From NCBI RefSeq assembly GCF_900103455.1, contig NZ_FNHI01000003.1:63894-127893 (forward strand): a stretch of DNA of 64,000 nucleotides, given 5' to 3'. Under the pieces are notes generated by a model. The model was not told where the DNA came from. It made no database searches and saw nothing but the letters and a program-made list of their open reading frames with translations. Positions 47,273 to 54,961 of this stretch are shown here, piece after piece (the first letter of the stretch is position 1; every line of letters starts with the position of its first letter). Source of the DNA: Streptomyces wuyuanensis. GTDB lineage: Bacteria; Actinomycetota; Actinomycetes; Streptomycetales; Streptomycetaceae. The position numbers were made by a program, and so were the translations under genes.

Positions 47273-49099
47273 ATGACGGAGGCCTCTGCAGGCGGAGGGA
47301 TCAGCCGCCGCCGGTTCGCCGGCGGGCTGCTGGCACTGGGAGGAGCTCCCCCCAGAGCTTCGCATGGGAGGTACCCCCAGGTGATCGGACCCGTCCCGGG
47401 AGCAGCAGCGGCGGTGCCGGCCGCAGGCGGAGGCGGCGGGCACCCGCGGACGACGCTGCGGCGCGGTACTCCGGCACGGGCCGGGCTCACCGCCGGGCAT
47501 CTCGACCGGCTGGTCGCGGACGCCGAAGCCTTCCTCTCCCCCTCCCCCCGGCGCCCCTGGTACGCCGGGGCGGTCCTGCTCGCGGGCCGGGGCGGCACCG
47601 TCGCCCTGCACCACGCGATCGGCAGGGCCGTGCGCTACTCGGCCTACGACGAGAAGACCGACACCGGCGTGGAGTTGCCGCAGGAGCAGCAGATCCCCAT
47701 GACCGAGGACACCGTGTTCGACCTGGCGTCGGTGTCAAAGCTGTTCACGTCGATCCTCGCCGTGCAGCAGATCGAACGGGGCACGCTGGAGCTGGAGCAG
47801 AAGGTCGCCGCGTACCTGCCGGAGTTCGGGGCGGCGGGCAAGCACGACGTGACCGTACGCCAACTGCTCACCCACACCTCGGGGTTCCGGTCGTGGATCC
47901 CCCTCTTCAAGGAGCCCACACGCGAGGGCCGGCTCCGGCTGCTGTGGAACGAGGCGCCCACCAGCCCGCCGGGCACCAAGTACCTCTACTCCGACCTCAA
48001 TCTGATCACTCTCCAGCTGGTCCTGGAGCAGATCACCGGCCGGGGCCTGGACGACCTGCTGCGCGAGGACATCACGGCGCCGCTCGGCATGGACCGCACC
48101 CGGTTCAACCCGCCCGCCTCCTGGCGGCCGGGGATCGCGGCGACCGAGGACGCCCGGCTGCCGTGGTCGGGACTGGACCGCGGACTCGTGTGGGGCGAGG
48201 TGCACGACGAGAACGCCTACGCGTTCGGCGGGGTCGCGGGGCACGCCGGAGTGTTCTCCCGCGCCTGGGACCTGGCGGTGCTCGCCCGCACCCTGCTGAA
48301 CGGAGGTGCGTACGGACGGGCCCGCATCCTCGCCCCCGAGTCCGTGGAGCTGCTGTTCACCGACTTCAACACCGCCTTCCCCGGCGACGAGCACGGACTG
48401 GGCTTCGAGCTGTACCAGCACTGGTACATGGGCGCGATGGCCACGCCCCGCACCGCCGGGCACACGGGCTTCACCGGCACCAGTCTCGTACTCGACCCGT
48501 CGACGGACTCCTTCCTGATCGTCCTCGGCAACTCCGTGCATCCGGTGCGCACCTGGCGCTCCGGCAGCGCACCGCGCGTCGCCGCCGCGAACAACCTCGC
48601 CCGCGCCGTACCCGTACGGCCCGTTCACGGCCGCACCGCCTGGTTCTCCGGGATGGCCTCGGCCGGCACGGCCACGCTGGCGCTGCCCGAGGTGACCCCG
48701 GCCACAAGGCGCGCCCTGCTGCACTGCTCCCTGTGGTGGGACACCGAACCCGGCGCCGACAAGGTGTTCCTGGAGGCGTCGGCCGACGGCGGGACGACCT
48801 GGCAGGCGGTGCCCTTCGAGACCCGGCGCCGCGGGGAGGGCGCGGTGCCGCGCCCCGAAGGCTGGGTGAGCGGCTGGTCGGGCCGGGCCTGGCACGGCGT
48901 CGAGTCCGATCTGTCGGCGTGGCGCGGGCGGCCGCTCAGGCTGCGCTGGCGGTACACGACGGACCAGCTGTACGTCGGGCGCGGCGCCTACGTGGACGGC
49001 CTGCGGGTCGACGACGGCGGCAGGACGCTCTTCGACGAGTCCCGGCCCGGCGACGCGGCGCGGATCGAGGCGGCCGGCTGGAGCCCGTCCGCAGACTGA
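47273..49099 (+). CDS. Tat-exported serine hydrolase (class C beta-lactamase family)
   Basis: The 608-residue protein begins with a twin-arginine signal (ISRRRFAGGLLALGG). The beta-lactamase/transpeptidase domain (about 70-425) has the catalytic FDLASVSKLFTSILA (S-x-x-K), YSDLNLITLQL (Y-x-N-like, here YSD followed by LN) and AGHTGFTGTSL (HTG replacing KTG). The C-terminal 170 residues form a beta-rich module (VFLEASADGGTTWQAVPFET, LRLRWRYTTDQLYVGRGAYV) like carbohydrate or immunoglobulin-type domains. This suggests an esterase or D-aminopeptidase at the cell surface rather than a true beta-lactamase. Between the signal and the domain, a palindromic DNA element is read through in frame. Confidence 0.9.
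   Translation: MTEASAGGGISRRRFAGGLLALGGAPPRASHGRYPQVIGPVPGAAAAVPAAGGGGGHPRTTLRRGTPARAGLTAGHLDRLVADAEAFLSPSPRRPWYAGAVLLAGRGGTVALHHAIGRAVRYSAYDEKTDTGVELPQEQQIPMTEDTVFDLASVSKLFTSILAVQQIERGTLELEQKVAAYLPEFGAAGKHDVTVRQLLTHTSGFRSWIPLFKEPTREGRLRLLWNEAPTSPPGTKYLYSDLNLITLQLVLEQITGRGLDDLLREDITAPLGMDRTRFNPPASWRPGIAATEDARLPWSGLDRGLVWGEVHDENAYAFGGVAGHAGVFSRAWDLAVLARTLLNGGAYGRARILAPESVELLFTDFNTAFPGDEHGLGFELYQHWYMGAMATPRTAGHTGFTGTSLVLDPSTDSFLIVLGNSVHPVRTWRSGSAPRVAAANNLARAVPVRPVHGRTAWFSGMASAGTATLALPEVTPATRRALLHCSLWWDTEPGADKVFLEASADGGTTWQAVPFETRRRGEGAVPRPEGWVSGWSGRAWHGVESDLSAWRGRPLRLRWRYTTDQLYVGRGAYVDGLRVDDGGRTLFDESRPGDAARIEAAGWSPSAD
47336..47382. repeat. Intragenic imperfect palindrome around CTTCGCATGGGAGGTACC
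   Basis: CTGGGAGGAGCTCCCCCCAG, then AGCTTCGCAT, then GGGAGGTACCCCCAG form imperfect complementary arms. This is the look of the short palindromic elements scattered through Streptomyces genomes, usually between genes. Here it lies within codons 22-37 of the serine hydrolase, directly after the Tat signal, and is translated as PPRASHGRYPQVIG. Confidence 0.55.
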
Positions 49100-49134
49100 G
49101 GCTCCCCCGGGGTCTGCCCCGGAGCGCCCCCGCG

Positions 49135-49245
49135 GAGCCGTGGCCGAAGTCGAAGTCCTGCCCCCGACGCGCCCCGGCGCGCCACGCGGCGGACCCCCGG
49201 GAGCCGTGGCCGAAGTCCTGCCCCCGACGCGCCCCGACGCGCCCG
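49135..49245. repeat. Direct repeat, two copies about 66 bp apart
   Basis: GAGCCGTGGCCGAAGTCCTG followed by CCCCCGACGCGCCCC occurs at 49201-49235. At 49135-49175 the same sequence carries a 6-bp TCGAAG duplication. The repeats lie in the 220-bp gap between convergent genes; no clear terminator hairpin is visible there. Confidence 0.8.
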
Positions 49246-49321
49246 CGGCAGACCTCGGGAGGCTGCGGGCCGGCCCGGGCGCGGGGCGCGACCGGGCACG
49301 TCCCCCGGCCGCGGCGCCGGA

Positions 49322-50296
49322 TCAGGCCCCCACGACCGTGAGCACGATCTTCCCGCGGGTGCGCCCGGTCTCGCCCAGCCGGTGGGCGTCGGCGGCGCGC
49401 TCCAGCGGCAGCACGGTCTCGACGACGGGTCGCAGCCTTCCCTCCGCCGCGAGGGAGGCGAGGGCGCGCATCCCGGTGGAGTCCGGCTCCACGAGCGTGA
49501 AACCGGTGCGGATGCCCCTCGGCGCGCTCCCGTCCGGGGCCGGCACCTCGTCCGGCGAGGGCAGCGTGAGGAGCGTGCCGCCGTCGCGGAGCACCCGCAG
49601 GGACCGGTGTCCGTAGTCCCCGCCGATCGAGTCGAGTACGACGTCGACGTCCTGGTTCCCGAGCACGTCCGTGAAGTCCTGCCGGGTGTAGTCGATGAGT
49701 TCGCCCGCGCCGAGCTCCCTCAGCAGCGCGTGCTTCTCCTCGCGGGCGGTGCCGATGACGTGGGCGCCGCGGGCCGCCGCGATCTGGACGGCCAGATGGC
49801 CGACGCCGCCCGCCGCCGCGTGGACGAGCACCCGCTGGCCGGCGGCGAGCCCCGCGGTCTCCACGAGGGACTGCCAGGCGGTGAGGCCGGCGAGCGGCAG
49901 GGCGGCCGCCTCCACGTGGCTCAGGGCCGCGGGCTTCGGGACGAAGTGCCGGGCCGGGCCGGTGACGTACTCGGCGTAGCCGCCGGCCTGGCGCGGGAAC
50001 TCCGGCATGCCGAACACCTCGTCGCCCGGCCGGTGGAGGGTGACGCCCGGCCCGGCGGCCTCGACGACGCCGGAGACGTCGTATCCGAGCACCGGCGGCT
50101 CGCCGTGCATCCCGAAGCCTCCGGTGGCGCGCGTCTTCCAGTCGATGGGGTTCACTCCGGCCGCGTGCACCCGCACCAGGATCTCGGTGGGGCCGGGGGC
50201 GGGCCGGGCGAGGGTCACCTCGCGCAGCACCTCGGGGCCGCCCCAGGCGGCCGGGCTGATCGCGCGCATCGTGGTGCCGGCATCGGTGTCGTGCAT
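49322..50296 (-). CDS. NADP-dependent quinone oxidoreductase-like (zeta-crystallin type MDR)
   Basis: The 324-residue medium-chain reductase has no catalytic zinc ligands. It shows VHAAGVNPIDWKTRATGG, YDVSGVVEAAGPGV, GDEVFGMPEFPRQAGGYAEY, the NADP loop LVHAAAGGVGHLAVQIAAA (AAxGGVG) and IGTAREEKH. This is the QOR/alkenal reductase pattern; it reduces quinones or enals with NADPH in the cytosol. It is divergent from an AraC/DJ-1-type regulator that probably controls it, as in many Streptomyces genomes. The start ATG 50296 (MHDTDAGTTMRAIS) could also be the second Met. Confidence 0.93.
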   Translation of the reverse strand: MHDTDAGTTMRAISPAAWGGPEVLREVTLARPAPGPTEILVRVHAAGVNPIDWKTRATGGFGMHGEPPVLGYDVSGVVEAAGPGVTLHRPGDEVFGMPEFPRQAGGYAEYVTGPARHFVPKPAALSHVEAAALPLAGLTAWQSLVETAGLAAGQRVLVHAAAGGVGHLAVQIAAARGAHVIGTAREEKHALLRELGAGELIDYTRQDFTDVLGNQDVDVVLDSIGGDYGHRSLRVLRDGGTLLTLPSPDEVPAPDGSAPRGIRTGFTLVEPDSTGMRALASLAAEGRLRPVVETVLPLERAADAHRLGETGRTRGKIVLTVVGA

Positions 50297-50358
50297 GTGT
50301 GCTTCCTTTCCGTTCTCGGTACGCCTCCACGATCACGGCTCACGGGCCCGCCCAGAAC

Positions 50359-50372
50359 TGGCCGGATGGCCA
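50359..50372. promoter_or_regulatory. Palindrome TGGCC-GGAT-GGCCA in divergent promoter
   Basis: A perfect 5-bp inverted repeat lies 21 bp before the AraC-type start codon. A third TTGGCCATGG palindrome overlaps that start. AraC-family factors often use repeated TGGCC-like half sites, so these are candidates for autoregulation and for control of the divergent reductase. Confidence 0.5.
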
Positions 50373-50392
50373 TGATGTGACAGAATTTGGCC

Positions 50393-51517
50393 ATGGGTGT
50401 TTCGGGACGTGCTTCGGATGGCGCCGGCGAGCAGCGGAACGCGAGCGGCGAGTGGGACGTGTACGACGGCTGCGTCGTACCGCCCGGGCCGGATCCCCAC
50501 CGCGTGGTGGTTCTGGCCCTCGACGGGGTCATGACCTTCGAACTCGGCATCCCGGCACGGATCTTCGGCAGCGCCCGGTCCTCGGACGGGACGGCGCTGT
50601 ACGAGGTGGTCGTCTGTACCCCGGACGGCGGGCCCGTCCGCACCGAGGCGGGCTTCTCCATCGAGGTGGCACACGGCCCGGAGGCGCTGGAGAGCGCCGA
50701 CACCGTGATCGTCGCCCCGACCCACCGGCTGGGGGGCATCGCCGAGGAGGGCGTGCTGCCGGCGCCGCTGGCGCAGGCCCTCGCACGGATCCGGCCCGGC
50801 GCCCGCACGGTGTCGATCTGCACGGGCGCCTTCGTCCTGGCCGCGGCCGGACTGCTCGACGGCCGGCCCGCCACGACCCACTGGGCGGAGGCCGAGCACT
50901 TCCGCCGGCTGTTCCCGCGGGTGCGGTTCGACGCGGACGTCCTCTTCGTCGACGACGGCGACCTGCTGAGTTCGGCCGGTGCGGCGGCGGGCGTCGACGT
51001 GTGCCTGCACCTGGTGCGGCGTGACCACGGCAGCGCGCTCGCCAACCAGGTGGCACGCCGCTGCATCGTGCCGCCGTGGCGGGACGGCGGCCAGGCCCAG
51101 TACATCGAGCGGCCCGTGCCCGAGCCCACGACGGCCACGACCGCGCCCACCCGGGCCTGGGCGCTCGAACGGCTCGACCGGCCGCTGACGCTGGGCGAAC
51201 TCGCCGCGCACGCGCGGATGAGCGTACGGACCTTCACCCGGCGGTTCCGCGACGAGGCGGGCGTCACCCCCGGTCAGTGGCTCACCGCACAGCGGGTCGA
51301 GGTGGCCAAGCAACTGCTGGAGACCAGCGACCTGTCGATCGACCTGGTGGCCGACCGGGCCGGATTCGGCAGCGCCAACTCGCTGCGGCAGCACATGCGC
51401 GAGCTCGTGGGCGTCTCCCCCGCCGCCTACCGGCGCACCTTCCACACCTCGGCCGCCCACACCTCGGCCACCCACACCTCGGCCGCCACCGCAGGCCGTG
51501 CCACGGCCGGAGTCTGA
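50393..51517 (+). CDS. GlxA-type AraC family transcriptional regulator (DJ-1/PfpI + HTH)
   Basis: I choose ATG 50393; a TTG at 50387 is in frame. The 374-residue protein has an N-terminal DJ-1/PfpI-like domain (VVVLALDGVMTFELGIPARI, TVSICTGAFVLAAAGLLDGR with the elbow Cys, TTHWAEAEHFRRLFPRV) and a C-terminal AraC domain with two HTH motifs (LTLGELAAHARMSVRTFTRR and SIDLVADRAGFGSANSLRQH). These regulators sense small thiol or aldehyde-reactive compounds in some cases. A His/Thr/Ser-rich tail (HTSAAHTSATHTSA) repeats at the end. There is no obvious ribosome binding site, so a leaderless transcript is possible. Confidence 0.92.
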   Translation: MGVSGRASDGAGEQRNASGEWDVYDGCVVPPGPDPHRVVVLALDGVMTFELGIPARIFGSARSSDGTALYEVVVCTPDGGPVRTEAGFSIEVAHGPEALESADTVIVAPTHRLGGIAEEGVLPAPLAQALARIRPGARTVSICTGAFVLAAAGLLDGRPATTHWAEAEHFRRLFPRVRFDADVLFVDDGDLLSSAGAAAGVDVCLHLVRRDHGSALANQVARRCIVPPWRDGGQAQYIERPVPEPTTATTAPTRAWALERLDRPLTLGELAAHARMSVRTFTRRFRDEAGVTPGQWLTAQRVEVAKQLLETSDLSIDLVADRAGFGSANSLRQHMRELVGVSPAAYRRTFHTSAAHTSATHTSAATAGRATAGV

Positions 51518-51645
51518 GCGAGGCGCGGTACACGGCGGGCGGACGTGCGGCAGGGCCCGGACCGGGCATTCCTCGGACGGGCCGGCGCGGACGGCAGACG
51601 GCAGACGGCGACAAGTGTGTGCCCTCCGCCGCGGGACGGGGACGG

Positions 51646-53211
51646 TCAGCGGCCCAGCGCCGCCATCGCCGCGTTGTGGCCCGGGATACCGCTCACGCCG
51701 CCGCCGCGCACCGCTCCCGCCCCGCACAGCAGCACATTGGCGTGGGCGGTCTCCACCCCCCAGCGACCGGTCGAGGCCTCCGCCCAGGGGAAGGCCAGGT
51801 CCCGGTGGAAGATGTGCCCGCCCGGCAGCCGGAGGTCGTGTTCCAGGTCCAGCGGGGTCTTCGCCTCGATGCAGGGACGGCCTGCTTCGTCCAGCGCGAG
51901 GCAGTCGCTGATCGGCTCGTCCAGATGCGCGTCGAGTTCGGCGAGCGTCGCCTTGAGCAGCGCGTCGCGGGTCGCGTCCGGCGCCTCGGTGAACAGCCGG
52001 GCCGGCGTGTGGAGCCCGAAGAGGGTCAGGGTCTGGTAGCCCTGGGCTGCCAGTTCGGGGCCCAGGATGGACGGGTCGGTCAACGAGTGGCAGTAGATCT
52101 CCGACGGCGGCGCCTCCGGCAGCCGTCCGGCCGCGGCCTGGGCGTACGCCGCCGCCAGCTGGCCGTAGCCCTCGGAGATGTGGAAGGTGCCGGAGAACGC
52201 CTGCCGCGGGTCGACGGAGCGGTCCCGCAGCCGGGGCAGCCGGCGCAGCAGCATGTTGACCTTGAGCTGGGCACCCTCGGCGGGGGGCGGGGCGGGCTCG
52301 CCGAGCAGGGCGGAGAGGGCCTGCGGTGAGGCGTTGACCAGCACATTGCGGGCGGCGACCGTGCCCTCGCCGTCGTCCGTGCGGAAGGCGACCTCGGCGG
52401 CCGTCCCGTCCGTCTCGATCCGGATCGCCTCGTGGCCGGTGACGATCTCCGCACCGGCGCTCCGTGCGGCCTCGGCGAGGGCGTCCGTGAGCGCGCCCAT
52501 GCCCCCGACGGGCACGTCCCAGTCGCCGGTCCCGCCGCCGATGACGTGGTAGAGGAAACAGCGGTTCTGCACCAGCGACGGGTCGTGCGCGTCCGCGAAC
52601 GTGCCGATGAGGCCGTCGGTCAGGACGACGCCGCGTACGAGGTCGTCGGCGAAGCTCTCCTCGATCGCGGCGCCGATGGGCTCCTCGAACAGCATCCGCC
52701 ACGCCGTCTCGTCAGCGACCCTCTCCCGGAGGTCCTGCCGGGTCGGCAGCGGCTCCGTCAGCGTGGGGAAGACCCGCTCGGCAACCTGCCTGGTCCTGTC
52801 GTAGAACGCCTCCCACGCCGTGAACTCGCGGTCGGAGCCGGTGAGGGCCGCGAACGACTCGCGCGTACGGTCGCCGCCGACGAGCAGTCCGGTCGCCCGG
52901 CCGTCGCGGACGACCGGGGTGTACGAGGAGACGGTGCGCTTGCGTACGGAGAAGGACAGCCCCAGGTCGCGCACGATGCTGCCGGGCAGCAGGGAGACGA
53001 GGTACGAGTAGCGGGACAGCCGAGCGTCGACCCCGGCGAACGGGCGGGTGGAGACGGCCGCTCCCCCGGTGTTCCCGAGGCGTTCGAGCACCAGGACGGA
53101 ACGCCCCGCTCGGGCCAGATAGGCGGCGGCGACCAGTCCGTTGTGTCCGCCGCCCACGATGACGGCGTCGTACACGGACCGGCTGAACGATTCGGAGGAG
53201 GCTGCTCGCAT
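51646..53211 (-). CDS. FAD-dependent oxidoreductase, CrtI/phytoene desaturase-like (PYROXD2 type)
   Basis: ATG 53211 follows AGAGG; the frame is open to 53406. The 521-residue flavoprotein starts with DAVIVGGGHNGLVAAAYLAR, the dinucleotide-binding fold (GGGHNG), then VLVLERLGNTGGAAVST. It ends with the second FAD motif NVLLCGAGAVRGGGVSGIPGHNAA. The middle has GDWDVPVGGMGALTDALAEAA. This pattern belongs to the CrtO/PYROXD2-like branch, not to the carotenoid desaturases proper; no crt genes are adjacent. Substrate unknown. It is separated from the DUF2252 gene, also minus strand, by about 205 bp holding a hairpin. Confidence 0.9.
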   Translation of the reverse strand: MRAASSESFSRSVYDAVIVGGGHNGLVAAAYLARAGRSVLVLERLGNTGGAAVSTRPFAGVDARLSRYSYLVSLLPGSIVRDLGLSFSVRKRTVSSYTPVVRDGRATGLLVGGDRTRESFAALTGSDREFTAWEAFYDRTRQVAERVFPTLTEPLPTRQDLRERVADETAWRMLFEEPIGAAIEESFADDLVRGVVLTDGLIGTFADAHDPSLVQNRCFLYHVIGGGTGDWDVPVGGMGALTDALAEAARSAGAEIVTGHEAIRIETDGTAAEVAFRTDDGEGTVAARNVLVNASPQALSALLGEPAPPPAEGAQLKVNMLLRRLPRLRDRSVDPRQAFSGTFHISEGYGQLAAAYAQAAAGRLPEAPPSEIYCHSLTDPSILGPELAAQGYQTLTLFGLHTPARLFTEAPDATRDALLKATLAELDAHLDEPISDCLALDEAGRPCIEAKTPLDLEHDLRLPGGHIFHRDLAFPWAEASTGRWGVETAHANVLLCGAGAVRGGGVSGIPGHNAAMAALGR

Positions 53212-53390
53212 GCCTCTTGGTAACACGCGATGATCGCGCGGGCCAGAGAGCGGCCCCGTGTTTGCGGCTCCGGACCGCAGGCGCGGCTCCGGACACGGAG
53301 ATGGGCCCCGGACACGGGCGCCTCGGCCGCGGGCGGCCCCGCACCCCGTCACACGCGTGCCGGGGGCAGACGGCATTCGGGCCCCGGAGG

Positions 53391-53415
53391 AGCCCGCCTG
53401 CGGCACGGGCGGGCT
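53391..53415 (-). terminator. Hairpin abutting the DUF2252 stop codon
   Basis: AGCCCGCC and GGCGGGCT pair over 8 bp around a 9-nt loop, immediately 3' of the minus-strand stop at 53416. Position supports a terminator for the DUF2252 transcript, which would separate it from the downstream FAD gene. Confidence 0.6.
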
Positions 53416-54753
53416 TCAGACTCCGGGTGTGGCCTCGATCGCCCCGGACTCGATCGCGGCCAGCAGGGTGCGGTGGTCCTCGACGGTCCGTTCCGCGTAG
53501 GCCAGGGCGAAGTCGCCCATGGCCCGGTCGAAGGTGTCGGACGCGCCCAGGTACGCGGCGATCGCGATGCGCTCCCCGGACCGGGCGTGGGCCCGGGCCA
53601 GCGCCCTGCCGCAGAGCGCGGCGTAGTCGCGCAGCAGCGTCGGCGACATCGAGGCGACGTCCGCCGACCCCTTCATGTCGCGCAGCTGGCGCCAGTAGAA
53701 GTGGCGGCCGCCCGGACCGCTGACCCAGCCCAGGAAGATGTCGCTCGCTGCCTGAAGCAGCCGCTGGCCGGCGACGACCCGCTGGCCCTGGTGCCGATAG
53801 GCGGACTTCGCCAGGTAGGGCTCCAGCACGGACCGCTGGGCCTCCTTGATCTGCAGGAACAGCGGGTCCTGCGTGTCGCGGCCCGTCATCAGCGCGACGA
53901 AGCAGCGCGTTCCGACACTGCCGACGCCGACGACCTTGCGGGCCGCCTCGACGAACCGGTACCGGTCAAGCAGAACCCTGCGGTCCTCCGGCAGAGTGCT
54001 GCGGTAGTCGCTGAGGATCTTCCGCACCGACGCGGCGTCCAGCCCCGCAACGGCCTCGAGCAGCGGGGGATCCTGCACGATCCTGCGCCGTCCCCCGACG
54101 ACCTCGGTCAGCCTCTCCAGGGCCTGGAGACTCGTCCGGCGCCGCGCCTTGGCGAGCTGGGCCTCGACGCGAGCCCGCTCCAGGTCGCGCACGAGGGGCA
54201 CCAGGTCCGCGGCGGCGATCCGCTCGTACCAGACGTCGAGCTCACCGAGCCCGGCGAGACGCCGCACGGACAGCCGGTACGACTCGGCCGCCGCCCGCGC
54301 TGCCAGGCGGGCCCTGGCGTCCGGCAGGCCGTTGTCCCTGGCGGCGACCGCGACGCTGGCGACGAGCCGTTTCACGTCCCATTCGAAGGGGCCGGGCAGG
54401 GTCTCGTCGAAGTCGTTGAGATCGAAGAGCAGGGTGCGTTCCGGCGAGGCGAAGACGCCGAAGTTGAGGAGGTGGGCGTCCCCGCAGAGCTGGACACGGA
54501 GTCCGGTGTTCCGCTGGACGGCGAGGTCGGCCGCCATGACGGCCGGGGCACCGCGCAGGTAGGTGAACGGGGAGACGGCCATCCGCCCGTACCGCACGGG
54601 CACCAGGTCCGGCTCACGGGTCCTCGCCTGGTCGGCCAGCACCGCGAGCGGATCCGGCCGGTCGGCGGCCGGTATCCAGCGCCCGTGTGAGGACCGCGGC
54701 ACCTCCTTGCGCACGGCGCGGCCGCGCTCCCGCTCCTCGGCCAGGTCCGTCAT
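53416..54753 (-). CDS. DUF2252 (protein-kinase-like fold) protein
   Basis: ATG 54753 gives 445 residues. DUF2252 proteins share the PKL fold. Visible marks are MAVSPFTYLRGAPAVMAADL, the GDAHLLNFGVFASPERT loop (residues 91-107; the HxxN-like catalytic loop) and LLFDLNDFDETLPGPFEWD (acidic metal site), then KVVGVGSVGTRCFVALMTG. The activity of the family is unproven; a small-molecule or protein kinase role is suspected. It neighbours a true Ser/Thr kinase gene on the same strand (209 bp gap), which makes a signalling link plausible but not shown. Confidence 0.92.
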   Translation of the reverse strand: MTDLAEERERGRAVRKEVPRSSHGRWIPAADRPDPLAVLADQARTREPDLVPVRYGRMAVSPFTYLRGAPAVMAADLAVQRNTGLRVQLCGDAHLLNFGVFASPERTLLFDLNDFDETLPGPFEWDVKRLVASVAVAARDNGLPDARARLAARAAAESYRLSVRRLAGLGELDVWYERIAAADLVPLVRDLERARVEAQLAKARRRTSLQALERLTEVVGGRRRIVQDPPLLEAVAGLDAASVRKILSDYRSTLPEDRRVLLDRYRFVEAARKVVGVGSVGTRCFVALMTGRDTQDPLFLQIKEAQRSVLEPYLAKSAYRHQGQRVVAGQRLLQAASDIFLGWVSGPGGRHFYWRQLRDMKGSADVASMSPTLLRDYAALCGRALARAHARSGERIAIAAYLGASDTFDRAMGDFALAYAERTVEDHRTLLAAIESGAIEATPGV

Positions 54754-54961
54754 GGTCACAGTGTGCGGTCGCGGCCGGTCCGACGCGACGCGGGGTGCCG
54801 ACGCGGACGCCGCATCCCCGAGGATCGTGTGGCCGGCTCCCCGAGGGCCCGTCGGCCCGGACTCCGGTGAACCCGGGTGCCCGGCTCTGCCGGCCCGTCC
54901 GGCCCGGACCGGACGCCGGGGCCCCGTGGCCGGCACCCCCGGTGACCCGCGTGGGCCCGGA

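Noticed and set aside
47273..49099. Calling the serine hydrolase a resistance beta-lactamase
   Set aside because: The HTG and YSD variants and the C-terminal beta module fit esterase or peptidase-like family members; no resistance context is present.
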